NCBI RefSeq assembly: GCF_005893125.1
Contig: NZ_VCJS01000052.1
Coordinates: 1 to 64,000 of the forward strand
Direction of reading: 5' to 3'
Source of the DNA: Nonomuraea basaltis
Lineage (GTDB): Bacteria > Actinomycetota > Actinomycetes > Streptosporangiales > Streptosporangiaceae
DNA: 64,000 bases
Within the stretch, counting starts at the first letter, position 1, and each line of letters opens with the position of its first letter. A program made the translations under genes and the position numbers. Shown in pieces: positions 49,376-58,551 of the stretch. The notes below the pieces were generated by a model, which worked only from the letters and a program-made list of their open reading frames with translations, did not search any database and was not told the DNA's origin.

Positions 49376-50995
49376 TCAGTGCGGGGTCGCCTTCTCCGCG
49401 CCCACTCCGGTCAGGGAGCGGACCTCGATCTCGGCGTACTTGGCCGCGTTGTACTCCTTGCTGAGGACCGTGCCGATCCAGCCGCACAGGAAGCCCAGCG
49501 GGATCGAGATGATGCCCGGGTTGCTCAGCGGGAACCAGGCGAAGTCGGCCGTCTTGAACAGCGCCGTCTCCCCTCCGGACACCACCGGCGAGAAGATGAC
49601 CAGAACGAGGGCGGAGACCAGACCGCCGTAGATCGCCGAGACGGCGCCCGCCGTGTTGAACCGCTTCCAGAATAGGCTGTAGAGGATGGCCGGCAGGTTG
49701 CCCGAGGCCGCCACGGCGAACGCCAGCGCCACCAGGAACGCCACATTCTGGCCCTGGGCGAGGATGCCCAGGCCGATCGCGACGGCGCCGATGACCAGGG
49801 CGGAGAGCCGAGCCACCACGACCTCCTGTCGGTCGGTGACCTGGCCGCGCTTGAAGACGTGCGCGTACAGGTCGTGGGCGAAGCTGGAGGAGGAGGCGAG
49901 CGTGAGCCCGGCGACCACGGCCAGGATCGTGGCGAAGGCCACGGCACCGATGAGCGCCAGCAGGATCGTGCCGCCGACCGGGCCGAAGATCTCCTCGCCG
50001 ACCCGCTGGGCCAGCATGGGGGCCGCGGTGTTGCCCGCCTTGTCGCCCGCGACGATCGCCGTCTTGCCGACGAGGGCGGCGGCACCGAAGCCGAGGACGA
50101 GCGTCAGCAGGTAGAAGGTGCCGATGATGCCGATGCCCCACAGGACCGACTTGCGGGCCTCCTTGGCGGTGGGGACGGTGTAGAAGCGGATGAGGATGTG
50201 CGGCAGGCCCGCCGTGCCGAGGACCAAAGCGAGGCCGAGGCTGATGAGGTCGATCTTGCCGGCCAGGCCCTGGGCCTCGGTGCCGTACTTCAGGCCGGGG
50301 CTGAGGAAGGCGTCAGGGTTGCCCTTGGGACCGCTGGTGGCGGCGGCCTGGCCGAGCAGCGCCGACAGGTTGAAGCCGAACTTGCCCAGCACCAGCACCG
50401 TCACCAGCGCGGCGCCGCTCATCAGCAGCACGGCCTTGACGATCTGGACCCAGGTCGTGCCCTTCATGCCGCCGAACACCACGTAGACGATCATCAGCGC
50501 GCCCACGCCGACGATCGTCCACGCCTTGCCCGCCGGGGTGGTGATGCCGAGCAGCAGGCCGACCAGCGCGCCCGCGCCCACCATCTGGGCCAGCAGGTAG
50601 AAGATGCTGACCACGATCGTGGACACGCCCGCGGCCGTGCGGACCGGGCGCGGGCTCATCCTGAACGCCAGCACGTCGGCCATGGTGAACTTGCCGGAGT
50701 TCCGCATGAGCTCGGCCACCAGCAGCAACGCCACCAGCCAGGCCACCAGGAACCCGATCGAGTACAGGAACCCGTCGTAGCCGGACAGCGCGATGATGCC
50801 CGCGATGCCGAGGAAGGAGGCGGCCGACATGTAGTCGCCGCCGATGGCCAGGCCGTTCTGCACTCCGGTGAACGACCGGCCGCCCGCGTAGTAGTCGGCG
50901 GCCGTCTTGGTCTGGCGGCTCGCCCAGTACGTGATCCCCAGCGTCCCGGCGACGAAGGTGAGGAAGAGGATCATCCCGAGGGTGGTCGAGCTCAC
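49376..50995 (-). CDS. actP: Sodium/solute symporter (cation/acetate symporter, ActP-like)
   Basis: The 539-residue integral membrane protein has about 13 transmembrane segments and SSS-family signatures: YYAGGRSFTGVQNGLAIGGD with YMSAASFLG near the N-terminus, GLPHILIRFYTVP, and the sodium-site-bearing LTLASSSSFAHDLYAH. The pairing with a DUF485 (YjcH-like) gene immediately upstream is that of acetate permease ActP. It starts at GTG 50995 in a GTGA overlap with the DUF485 stop. It likely imports acetate, pyruvate or another short carboxylate with Na+ or H+. A CRP-like site upstream suggests cAMP control. Confidence 0.92.
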   Translation of the reverse strand: MSSTTLGMILFLTFVAGTLGITYWASRQTKTAADYYAGGRSFTGVQNGLAIGGDYMSAASFLGIAGIIALSGYDGFLYSIGFLVAWLVALLLVAELMRNSGKFTMADVLAFRMSPRPVRTAAGVSTIVVSIFYLLAQMVGAGALVGLLLGITTPAGKAWTIVGVGALMIVYVVFGGMKGTTWVQIVKAVLLMSGAALVTVLVLGKFGFNLSALLGQAAATSGPKGNPDAFLSPGLKYGTEAQGLAGKIDLISLGLALVLGTAGLPHILIRFYTVPTAKEARKSVLWGIGIIGTFYLLTLVLGFGAAALVGKTAIVAGDKAGNTAAPMLAQRVGEEIFGPVGGTILLALIGAVAFATILAVVAGLTLASSSSFAHDLYAHVFKRGQVTDRQEVVVARLSALVIGAVAIGLGILAQGQNVAFLVALAFAVAASGNLPAILYSLFWKRFNTAGAVSAIYGGLVSALVLVIFSPVVSGGETALFKTADFAWFPLSNPGIISIPLGFLCGWIGTVLSKEYNAAKYAEIEVRSLTGVGAEKATPH

Positions 50996-51321
50996 TGGGT
51001 CTTCTCCTCAACCTCGTGACGCAGCTTGTCGGCGATCGGGTCAAGCACCTTCTCGGCGTGCCTGGCGTACGCCCACGCGATCAGGAACGTGGACACGAAC
51101 TGCAGCAGGCCGAAGATCAGCCCGACGTTGATCTCGCCGAGCAGCTTGATGGCCATGAAGTCGCGCGCCCACCCGGACATCACCACGTAGAGCAGGTACC
51201 ACGCGAAGAACGCGACGGTCATGGGGAACGTCCAGGCGCGGAAACGCCTTTTCAGCTCTTGGAACTCATTGCTCTCCTGGACTTGTTCGTAGACAGACGC
51301 GTCATGTTCTCTGGTAGTCAC
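50992..51321 (-). CDS. DUF485 membrane protein (YjcH-like)
   Basis: The 109-residue protein starts at GTG 51321 after GGAGG. FQELKRRFRAWTFPMTVAFF and LFGLLQFVSTFLIAWAY mark DUF485, with two transmembrane helices and a charged C-terminus. It co-occurs with ActP-type symporters and is thought to assist them. Translationally coupled to the symporter. Confidence 0.9.
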   Translation of the reverse strand: MTTREHDASVYEQVQESNEFQELKRRFRAWTFPMTVAFFAWYLLYVVMSGWARDFMAIKLLGEINVGLIFGLLQFVSTFLIAWAYARHAEKVLDPIADKLRHEVEEKTQ

Positions 51322-51332
51322 GAGACCTCCAC

Positions 51333-51348
51333 TGTGATGCGGATCACG
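51333..51348. promoter_or_regulatory. CRP-like site upstream of the symporter operon
   Basis: TGTGA-tgcgga-TCACG matches the CRP consensus TGTGA-N6-TCACA at nine of ten positions, 12 bases before the DUF485 start codon. So close to the gene, it would act as a repressor site or overlap the transcription start. Confidence 0.5.
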
Positions 51349-51476
51349 CTCAACGTAAGGGCGCAACCTACCCTGCGTGGAGTCCCGTAACGGGGTTGTT
51401 CGCCGAGCCGCCTCCGTCCGGCGCTTAGTTGGTTATGGTCTGCGGTGAAAGGTCTGTTCAGCACGACGAACGGTCG

Positions 51477-53735
51477 CTACGGCAGGCCCCAGGGGGGAGC
51501 GCTCCCGTTCGCCGGTACGTCCCGGGGCTCCGACGGTCGAGCGCCGCGCCGGGCGATCACGGCCGTCGCGCCCCTGCGCAGCGGGATCTCGATCGGGTCC
51601 GATCCCCGATACGGCAGCCGCCTGCCGCGCTCGTCACGGACCTCGATCGGCCCCTCGATGCCGTGCTTGAGCTTGAGCGGCTCGCCTGCCTCGCTCCTGA
51701 CCCTGATCCATTCGGTACGCCCACGGCTGCGCGCGGCGTCCACCACGAACGCCCCCTGAGCCCGAAGCCGCTCCACCGACGCCTCGGCCCAGGTCGCCGA
51801 GACCGCGGGGAACACCTCGACCACCCCGCCGTGGCTCTGGATCAGCATGTCGAGCAGCGACTGCGCGGCGGCCAGCGGGCTTTCGATCGCGAAGTTGGAG
51901 CCCTCCCTGTACATGGTGTTGGGCGTGATCGCGCAGTTGTCGACCACGTTGCCGTCGATGAAGAAGCGCAGGTAGGACAGGGCCTCCTCAGGGTTGCCGA
52001 ACAGCGTCTCCATCGAGGAGGCCGCGGCGAAGCTGTAGCCGTGCCACCGCTCGCGCATGCTCGTCCAGTGCTCGAAGCTCCGCCTGTCGAGCGACTCCCG
52101 CAGCGGGTAGATCCACAGCAGGTGCGAGTAGTGCCGGTGCGACTCGGCGAGCGGCACGTTGGCCCCGATCATGACGCCCTGCTCGTTGCGGTGGTACGGC
52201 ACGAGCCGCGCGAGGATCTCCCGCCACCGGGGCTCGAGGGGGTCGTCGACGCGGAGCCGTTCGGCGGTGTCGAGGAGCGTCCGGCAGCCCCAGCGGATCA
52301 GCGACAGGTCGTAGGTGGCGTCGGACGCGTTGGCGTACTCGGGTGAGCGGGTCTCGGGCAGGTGGAGTTTGCCGTCGGCGCCTTCGACGAGGAACCGGCC
52401 GTAGTAGTTGATCGCCCGGGTGAGGATCGGATGGAGGACGTCTTTGAGCACTGCGGCGTCCATGTGGTGCCGGTAGGCGAGCCAGACGTTGTGCATGGCC
52501 CAGGTGAGGTTGCCGGTGTGGTCGTTGGGGCTGACGCCCGGGATGCCGACGTAGCGTGGTCCCGGCCGGAGCATGCGGTCGCCCGGATGGCACAGCGCCC
52601 AGGACTGCCCGTCGCGGTACTCGGGCCGGACGTTCAGTTCGAGATTCTCGTGATATTTCCGGAAGGTCGTGGTGATGGCGTCGAGTTCCTGGTGGTTGGA
52701 GCCGTTGATCAGCGGATAGGCGACCTGGACGTTGAGGTTCCACCAGATGTTCGTCCAGCTGTTGCCCACCTCGGGGAACCACGGCCCCCACTCGGTCACC
52801 ACAGGGGCGTTCTCCCTGGTGGCCGAGGCCATCTTGTACAGCTGGATCCAGTAGAAGCGTTGCAGCTTCTTGTCGGGGACCGAGACCAGGCTGCGCCGGT
52901 AGAACCGCTGCCACCAGAGCCGGTGGGCCACGACCTGCGCCTCGGGGTTGCCGTCGAGCACGTGGCGAACGGTCCGCACGGCCTCCTCGACGCCGGTCGA
53001 GGCCGGGTAGCCGTAGGCGATCGTGGCGGCGAGCAGGCGCCGGGAGCCCTGGCGGGCCTCGCGCCAGGCGGTGGTGTAGCCGCCGCCCGCGTGCATGGGC
53101 TGCTCGACGTACCCGTCGGCGACCACCGGGTCGGGATTTCCGGTGTAGTCGGGCGGGCGGCGGATCGTCCTGGTCGTGTGGGACGGCAGCGGCGTGAAGC
53201 CCCACGCCGCCGCCTCCTCCCCCGCGCTGGGCGTCAGGGACACCAGCAGCACGTCGCGCTGGTTGAGCACGAGCGCGGTGATCCGGACGCCGCCCTGCGT
53301 GGTCGTCACCGTGCCCGACAGCTCGGCGTGCTCCAGGTCCAGCCGCCAGTCCACGGCCGTGACGGCCCCGGCGAAGGTCAGCGTGAGATAGCCGATGGGC
53401 AGCCGCGAGTAGCCGATCGCCGCCTCCCACTGCCCCCGCTGATCCTGCACCACGGAGTGGTTGACCATGAAGCGCAGCACGTTGCCCTCGCCGCTCTTCT
53501 GGTAAATGTGCACGCCGAGAAACCCGTTGCCCAGGAACGGCCCTTCCTGCCAGCCGGCGGGCAGCCGCCGCCACACCATGGCGGCGTCGGCCAGGATGCC
53601 GCCGTGCGCGTCTCCGCCCGATCCGGCCTCCGCCCATGCGACAGGCGAGGTGACCGCCACGCTCGCTCCTGCGCCCGCCGCCACGGCGGCCGCTCCGGTG
53701 CCGGCCACGAAGGCGCGGCGGGAGATGCCAGTCAT
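51477..53735 (-). CDS. Tat-exported GH95 alpha-L-fucosidase-like enzyme (second of a pair)
   Basis: The 752-residue protein has a Tat signal (SRRAFVAGTGAAAVAAGAGA) and a GH95-type layout: N-terminal sandwich with WRRLPAGWQEGPFLGNGFLG, a helical (alpha/alpha)6 barrel with NIWWNLNVQVAYPLINGSNH (the Asn pair that activates water in GH95) and AESHRHYSHLLWIYP, and a short C-terminal sandwich. GH95 enzymes invertingly cleave alpha-L-fucose (some alpha-L-galactose). It would work outside the cell. Its ATG overlaps the stop of the paralogue upstream, and GGAGG precedes it. Confidence 0.85.
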   Translation of the reverse strand: MTGISRRAFVAGTGAAAVAAGAGASVAVTSPVAWAEAGSGGDAHGGILADAAMVWRRLPAGWQEGPFLGNGFLGVHIYQKSGEGNVLRFMVNHSVVQDQRGQWEAAIGYSRLPIGYLTLTFAGAVTAVDWRLDLEHAELSGTVTTTQGGVRITALVLNQRDVLLVSLTPSAGEEAAAWGFTPLPSHTTRTIRRPPDYTGNPDPVVADGYVEQPMHAGGGYTTAWREARQGSRRLLAATIAYGYPASTGVEEAVRTVRHVLDGNPEAQVVAHRLWWQRFYRRSLVSVPDKKLQRFYWIQLYKMASATRENAPVVTEWGPWFPEVGNSWTNIWWNLNVQVAYPLINGSNHQELDAITTTFRKYHENLELNVRPEYRDGQSWALCHPGDRMLRPGPRYVGIPGVSPNDHTGNLTWAMHNVWLAYRHHMDAAVLKDVLHPILTRAINYYGRFLVEGADGKLHLPETRSPEYANASDATYDLSLIRWGCRTLLDTAERLRVDDPLEPRWREILARLVPYHRNEQGVMIGANVPLAESHRHYSHLLWIYPLRESLDRRSFEHWTSMRERWHGYSFAAASSMETLFGNPEEALSYLRFFIDGNVVDNCAITPNTMYREGSNFAIESPLAAAQSLLDMLIQSHGGVVEVFPAVSATWAEASVERLRAQGAFVVDAARSRGRTEWIRVRSEAGEPLKLKHGIEGPIEVRDERGRRLPYRGSDPIEIPLRRGATAVIARRGARPSEPRDVPANGSAPPWGLP

Positions 53736-56563
53736 CGGGGTTCCTCCAGGGAGAGCGCGAACAGGTGAAGCTGGGGGCGGGTGAGCGCGGGCAGGGTGAG
53801 GGAGCGCAGTTCCCTGGCGGGGTCGAGCGCCGCCTGCGTCTCGAACAGGCCGACGCGCAGCGTGTTCGCGCCGTTCTGGCCGTGCCGATGGGTGCACCGC
53901 AGCACCTCGGTCGTCCCGGCGCCGGGCTGACCGCCCCAGTCGGGCAGGACGAACGGGACCTGGGCGGTGGAGCCGTCGGCGTACGTCGCGGCCAGCGCGG
54001 CGCTGACGCTGCCCGAGGTGCCGGCCCCGAGCAGGCGGACCTTGGCGTACGCGCCGGGCGGCACGTCGATGGTCTGCCCCTGGCCGGTGACGTTGTTCTT
54101 GACGCCGTCGCCGTAGGCGGGGAAGACGAAGCTCAGCCCCTCGTGCGTGAGCGGCCCGGCGGGCGGCAGCTCCTCTGCCGGGTAGGTGTAGCCGGACCCG
54201 TCCGCGTTCCCGTCGGTCATGGTCTCGTGGGTGGAGACGCCGTCGTTGTCGACGTGCGCCGACAGGTCCACCGGCGTGGTGCGGCCGGGCGGCGGGATCG
54301 GCGGCAGGCCCCACGCCTCGCCCGGCTTGGCGATCTTCACCGGGGCGATGGCCAGGTCGGGCCGCGCGCCGGTGTGGACGAGCACCTCCCTGCCCCGGCC
54401 CAACGTGATCTCCACGATGCCCTCCCCCAGGTCCTTCACCCGGGCCGGCCTGCCGTCGTCGAGCACGGCCGTGATCGGGCCGTCGAGGCCGTGCTTGAGC
54501 CTGAGCGGGGCCCCCGCCAGGCTTCGGATCCGGATGAACCGGGTGCGGCCGTCCTGGCGTACCCCCGAGACCAGGAACGCCCCCTGCGTCCTGAAGTCGT
54601 GGAGCGCGACGTCCCTCCACGAAGCGGGCACCGCAGGGAAGACGCGGACGATCCCGCCCCAGCTCTGGCAGAGCATGTCGTGGATCGATTGGGAGGCCGA
54701 CAGAGGTGTCTCGATCACCGGCCCGGCCTCGGCGTAGTGGGTGTTGGGCCGGCACGGGAAGCGGCTGGCCGGGTCGAAGAACCGGTCGAGGTAGGACAGG
54801 GCGGTGTCGCCCCGGCCCATCATCGCGTAGAGGGAGGCGGCGCCGGTGTAGCTGTAGCCGCGGTGCGCGCTCGGCAGGGCCTGCCAGTGCACGACCGACT
54901 TCTCGATCAGCTCCCGGTGCTCGGGCTGGTCCCAGTTGACCAGGTAGAGGGGATAGACCATGAGGAGGTGTGAGTAGTGGCGGTGCGACTGCGCGTACGG
55001 GGTGTCGGCGCCGATCATGAAGCCGTTGGCGTCGACCGGGTAGTCCACGAGCGTGGCGAGCACCTCCCGCCACTTCGGCTCGAGCGGGTCGTCGACGCCG
55101 AGCCGGTCGGCGGACTCCAGCAGCGTCTGGCAGCCCCACCTGATCAGCGCCAGGTCGTAGTTGGTGTCCCGGGGCGGCGTGACCGGGTATTCCGGTGACA
55201 GCGTGCTGGGCAGGTGCAGTCTGCCGTCCGCACCGGGCGTCAGGAAGTGCAGGTAGTAGTTGATCGCCCGCCTGAGCAGCGGGAAGACCGTGTCGCGCAG
55301 CAGCCGGTCGTCCATGGTGTGCCGGTAGGTCAGCCACACGTTGTGCAGCGCCCAGGTGAGGTCGCCGACCTCGGCGCCGGAGCCGGGCGTGCCGACGCCG
55401 CGGGTGCAGAACATGTCGGAGCTGCGGCCCACCCCCGCCGAGTCGGCGCGGTAGGCGGCGGGCACGTTGTTGACGAGCTGCTCGCGGTTCTGGTCGAGCG
55501 TGCTGGTGAGCGAGTCGAGCTCCAGGTGGTTCGCACCGTGGATGAGCCAGTATTCGAGCTGCACGTTGAGGTTCCACCAGACCGCCGGCCACGGGGTGGA
55601 CTCCAGCCAGGGACCGCTGGTGGCCATGACCGGGCCGCCCGCCCGGCCGGCCGAGGCCACCTTGTAGAGCTGGATCCAGTAGAAGCTCTGCAGCCGCTGG
55701 TCAGGCAGGGAGACGAAGCTCTTGACGTAGAAGTCGTGCCACCAGTCCCGGTGGCGCTTACGCATGATCCCGTACGGCCGCGCGTTCCGGATCTTGGCGA
55801 GCGCGGTCTCCTGGGCCTCGGTGGCGGACGGGAAGCTGTGGCCCACGGCTACCAGGAGCGTCCCGTCCTTGACGCGGTGGGCGGTGGCGGTCTGCCCGCC
55901 ACCGGTGAGCGGCTGGAGCACCTGCTCGACGCCGTCGGTGGTCGCGGTGGTCCAGGGCCGGTTCGGGGTGTAACCGCTCGGCGGCGCCTCGGTGGCCGAG
56001 CGGGGGCTGACCGCCGCCTCCGGGTGGAAGGTCCACCGGACCTGCTCCTCGCCATCGGCTTCGGCCCTGGCGACCAGGATCTCGTCGTGGATGAACGCCG
56101 AGAAGGCCAGCGTGCCTTTGTCCGTCGTGACGGTGCCGGTGACCTCCGCGTCCCACAAGCTGAGCCGCCAGTCCACGGCGGTGATCGTGCCGACGGGATC
56201 GAGGGTGACGTGGCCGACGGGTAAGCGGCAGGTGCCCCAGCCACTGCCGAACTGGGGCCGGTGGTCCTGGACGCGGCCGTGCTGGACGGTGAAGCGGATC
56301 TTGTTCTGGCCCGGCTCCTGGTAGATCATGCTGCCGAGCAGCCCGTCGCCGAGGAACGGGCCTTCGTGCCAGGACTTGGGCATCCTTCCCCAGATCAGGT
56401 CCTGGGCCTTCATGAACTCCGGCCAGCGCACGCGCTCCCGAAGGCGCCAGCCGGCCCCCGCATGGGCGGGGGCCGCGGTAGCGGGAACGAGAGCGAGCGC
56501 CAAGCCGCCGGCGGCGGAGCCGATCACGGCTCGGCGGGTCGGGTCTTCGATGGGGGGTGTCAT
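53732..56563 (-). CDS. Tat-exported GH95 alpha-L-fucosidase-like enzyme with extra C-terminal domain
   Basis: The 943-residue paralogue has a Tat signal (TRRAVIGSAAGGLALALVPA), the GH95 entry motif IWGRMPKSWHEGPFLGDGLL, the barrel motif AVWWNLNVQLEYWLIHGANH and AQSHRHYSHLLMVYP. Beyond the GH95 end (about 770) is a further beta-sandwich (THETMTDGNADGSGYTYPAE, then PAYGDGVKNNVTGQGQ), absent from its partner and likely a carbohydrate-binding module. Start is ATG 56563 after GGAGAG. The pair is one operon; a 22-base dyad lies upstream. Confidence 0.85.
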   Translation of the reverse strand: MTPPIEDPTRRAVIGSAAGGLALALVPATAAPAHAGAGWRLRERVRWPEFMKAQDLIWGRMPKSWHEGPFLGDGLLGSMIYQEPGQNKIRFTVQHGRVQDHRPQFGSGWGTCRLPVGHVTLDPVGTITAVDWRLSLWDAEVTGTVTTDKGTLAFSAFIHDEILVARAEADGEEQVRWTFHPEAAVSPRSATEAPPSGYTPNRPWTTATTDGVEQVLQPLTGGGQTATAHRVKDGTLLVAVGHSFPSATEAQETALAKIRNARPYGIMRKRHRDWWHDFYVKSFVSLPDQRLQSFYWIQLYKVASAGRAGGPVMATSGPWLESTPWPAVWWNLNVQLEYWLIHGANHLELDSLTSTLDQNREQLVNNVPAAYRADSAGVGRSSDMFCTRGVGTPGSGAEVGDLTWALHNVWLTYRHTMDDRLLRDTVFPLLRRAINYYLHFLTPGADGRLHLPSTLSPEYPVTPPRDTNYDLALIRWGCQTLLESADRLGVDDPLEPKWREVLATLVDYPVDANGFMIGADTPYAQSHRHYSHLLMVYPLYLVNWDQPEHRELIEKSVVHWQALPSAHRGYSYTGAASLYAMMGRGDTALSYLDRFFDPASRFPCRPNTHYAEAGPVIETPLSASQSIHDMLCQSWGGIVRVFPAVPASWRDVALHDFRTQGAFLVSGVRQDGRTRFIRIRSLAGAPLRLKHGLDGPITAVLDDGRPARVKDLGEGIVEITLGRGREVLVHTGARPDLAIAPVKIAKPGEAWGLPPIPPPGRTTPVDLSAHVDNDGVSTHETMTDGNADGSGYTYPAEELPPAGPLTHEGLSFVFPAYGDGVKNNVTGQGQTIDVPPGAYAKVRLLGAGTSGSVSAALAATYADGSTAQVPFVLPDWGGQPGAGTTEVLRCTHRHGQNGANTLRVGLFETQAALDPARELRSLTLPALTRPQLHLFALSLEEPR

Positions 56564-56836
56564 CAGGACTCTCCATATCGCAGGAAGAGATCGGATCTTT
56601 CGCCTGTATGACACACGAAATCACAGCCGTCAAGAGATCTTGATGGCCGTTGTCAACCTTCAGGAAACCTTACTTCATACTTAATCCGGCGCTGAGCTGC
56701 GAAGATGGATCGCCGCACACGTTTCCGCTGCGCAGGAGCAATTCTCCGGGCGGGCCGCCAATCATCGGATGCATCTGGAGATCGCCAGGAGCGGAGGCCG
56801 GGCCGAGTCCCGCTTCCGCGACCTCCGCTACCGGGG
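56564..56836. promoter_or_regulatory. Control region of the GH95 operon
   Basis: GCC-g-TCAAGA-ga-TCTTGA-t-GGC at 56626-56647 is a dyad with ten of eleven... arms apart from one mismatched pair and a two-base centre, about 63 bases before the GH95 start. On the minus strand TTGACA and TTGACG hexamers lie around it (near 56655 and 56632) and could be -35 elements, so a regulator there would control the promoter. No gene is seen between this site and the permease stop at 56837. Confidence 0.5.
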
Positions 56837-57661
56837 TCAGCCCTTGACGGCGCCCGCCGTCAGCCCTTCGACGATGTAGCGCCGGATGGCGGCGAACAAC
56901 ACGAGCGTGGGCAGCACGGACACCACGGTGGCGGCGGCCATGCTGCCCCAGTCGATGTCGTACTGGGTGATGAAGGAGTTCATGGCCACCGGGATCGTTT
57001 TGGCGTCCTCGCTGTCGATAAAGGTGATCGCCAGGAACAGCTCGTTCCAGCACTGGACAAAGGCAAAGATGAACGTCGCCGCGATGCCCGGCAGCATGAC
57101 CGGGATCACCACCCGCACCATGGCGACCAGCCGCGACGCCCCGTCCACCTGGGCGGCCTCCTCCAGCGCGACCGGCACCCGCTCGTAGAAGCCACGCATG
57201 ATGATCGTCGAGAACGGCACCAGCATGGCGACGTACACCAGCATCAGCCCGGCGAGCCGGTTGATCAGGTCGAGGTCGGACATCAGCAGGTAGAGCGGGC
57301 CGAGCGCGATGAACAGCGGGAGCATCTGGGTGACCAGGAACGCCAGCATCACCGCTCCCCTGCCGGGGAAGTCGAAACGGGCGAGGGTGTAGCCGCCGAG
57401 CACTCCGATCGCGGTCACCGCCCCGGCCGCGACGAGCGAGACCATGAGGCTGTTCAGCAGGTACGCGCCGAAGTCGGCGAAGGAGAACAGGTCTGCGTAG
57501 TGTTCGAACGTCACGTTGCCCGGCCAGTATCTGAGCGGCATCGAGAAGATCTCGGACTTGGGCTTGAGCGAGGTGACGACGATCCAGTAGAGGGGGAACA
57601 GGGTGATCAGCAGCCAGGCGGCCAGCACAACGACCTTGGCCGTGGTCGCGAGTCGTCTCAT
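56837..57661 (-). CDS. Sugar ABC transporter permease (MalG-like, CUT1)
   Basis: The 274-residue inner-membrane protein has six transmembrane segments and the EAA loop EEAAQVDGASRLVAMVRVVI PVMLPG-like sequence that docks the ATPase. The C-terminal GLTAGAVKG is typical of CUT1 permeases. Its ATG overlaps the stop of the partner permease. No ATPase gene is present, as is usual when a shared MsiK-type ATPase serves several importers. Confidence 0.92.
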   Translation of the reverse strand: MRRLATTAKVVVLAAWLLITLFPLYWIVVTSLKPKSEIFSMPLRYWPGNVTFEHYADLFSFADFGAYLLNSLMVSLVAAGAVTAIGVLGGYTLARFDFPGRGAVMLAFLVTQMLPLFIALGPLYLLMSDLDLINRLAGLMLVYVAMLVPFSTIIMRGFYERVPVALEEAAQVDGASRLVAMVRVVIPVMLPGIAATFIFAFVQCWNELFLAITFIDSEDAKTIPVAMNSFITQYDIDWGSMAAATVVSVLPTLVLFAAIRRYIVEGLTAGAVKG

Positions 57662-58551
57662 CTGGCCTTCTCGAATCTTGTGGCGTTGAGGTAGAAAACG
57701 CTGAAGGACAGCAGCAGGCCGAGGACGAGCAGGCCGACCGCGCCCGCCCGGCCGTAGTCGCCGCCGATGACCTGCTGGATGAGGAAGGTGGTGATGATGT
57801 CGGTGCTGCCGGCCGGGCCGCCGCCGGTCATCGAATAGATGAGATCCGGAAAATTCAGGATCCAAATGATGCGCAGCAAGACGATCAGCGCCAGCGTGGG
57901 CCGGATGTGCGGCAGCGTCACGTGCCAGAACTGGCGCAGCCGCGAGGCCCCGTCCACGTCCGCCGCCTCGTAGAGCTCCTTGGGGACCGACTGCAGCGCG
58001 GCCATGATCATGATGGCGAAGAACGTCACGCCGTACCAGATGTTGGCCACGATCACCGACGTCATCGCCCACCCCGGCGTGGCCAGGAAGCCGATGCGCT
58101 GGTCGATGATCCCGGTCTTGAGCAGCAGGTCGTTGATCACGCCGAACTGCCCGTTGAACATCCACCGCCACAGCAGCCCGATCAGGAACCCCGACATGGC
58201 CCACGGGAAGAACACCCACGCCTGGTAGAGGCCGCGCCCCCGGAAGTGCCTGCGCAGCAGCAGCGCCAGCCCGAAGCCCAGGAAGAACTGGAAGAACAGC
58301 GACACGACCACCCACGTGCCGGTGTTCCGCAGCGCCGTCCAGAACCGGTCCTCGCCCAGCACGGCCCGGAAGTTCTCCAAGCCGACGAACGGGGTCGAGG
58401 TCAGGTCGAACAGGTTGTAGCGCTGGAAGGCGATCATCGTGCCGCGGATCATCGGGTAGTACGTGAACAGCGCCACGAACACCGCGCCGGGCAGCAGGCA
58501 CAGCGCGATGAACCTGGCCCGGCGGACGGTGAAGGTGCGTGGTGCGCTCAC
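57658..58551 (-). CDS. Sugar ABC transporter permease (MalF-like, CUT1)
   Basis: The 297-residue membrane protein has six predicted helices after a short cytoplasmic N-terminus, and the EAA loop YEAADVDGASRLRQFWHVTL PH. I start it at GTG 58551, overlapping the binding-protein stop (GTGA), because upstream residues belong to another frame. It forms the heterodimeric channel with the MalG-like protein. Confidence 0.92.
   Translation of the reverse strand: MSAPRTFTVRRARFIALCLLPGAVFVALFTYYPMIRGTMIAFQRYNLFDLTSTPFVGLENFRAVLGEDRFWTALRNTGTWVVVSLFFQFFLGFGLALLLRRHFRGRGLYQAWVFFPWAMSGFLIGLLWRWMFNGQFGVINDLLLKTGIIDQRIGFLATPGWAMTSVIVANIWYGVTFFAIMIMAALQSVPKELYEAADVDGASRLRQFWHVTLPHIRPTLALIVLLRIIWILNFPDLIYSMTGGGPAGSTDIITTFLIQQVIGGDYGRAGAVGLLVLGLLLSFSVFYLNATRFEKAR

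Noticed and set aside
53736-55592. Upstream extension of the second GH95 frame
   Set aside because: Shadow of the first GH95 gene; the Tat signal and ATGA overlap set the start at 53735.
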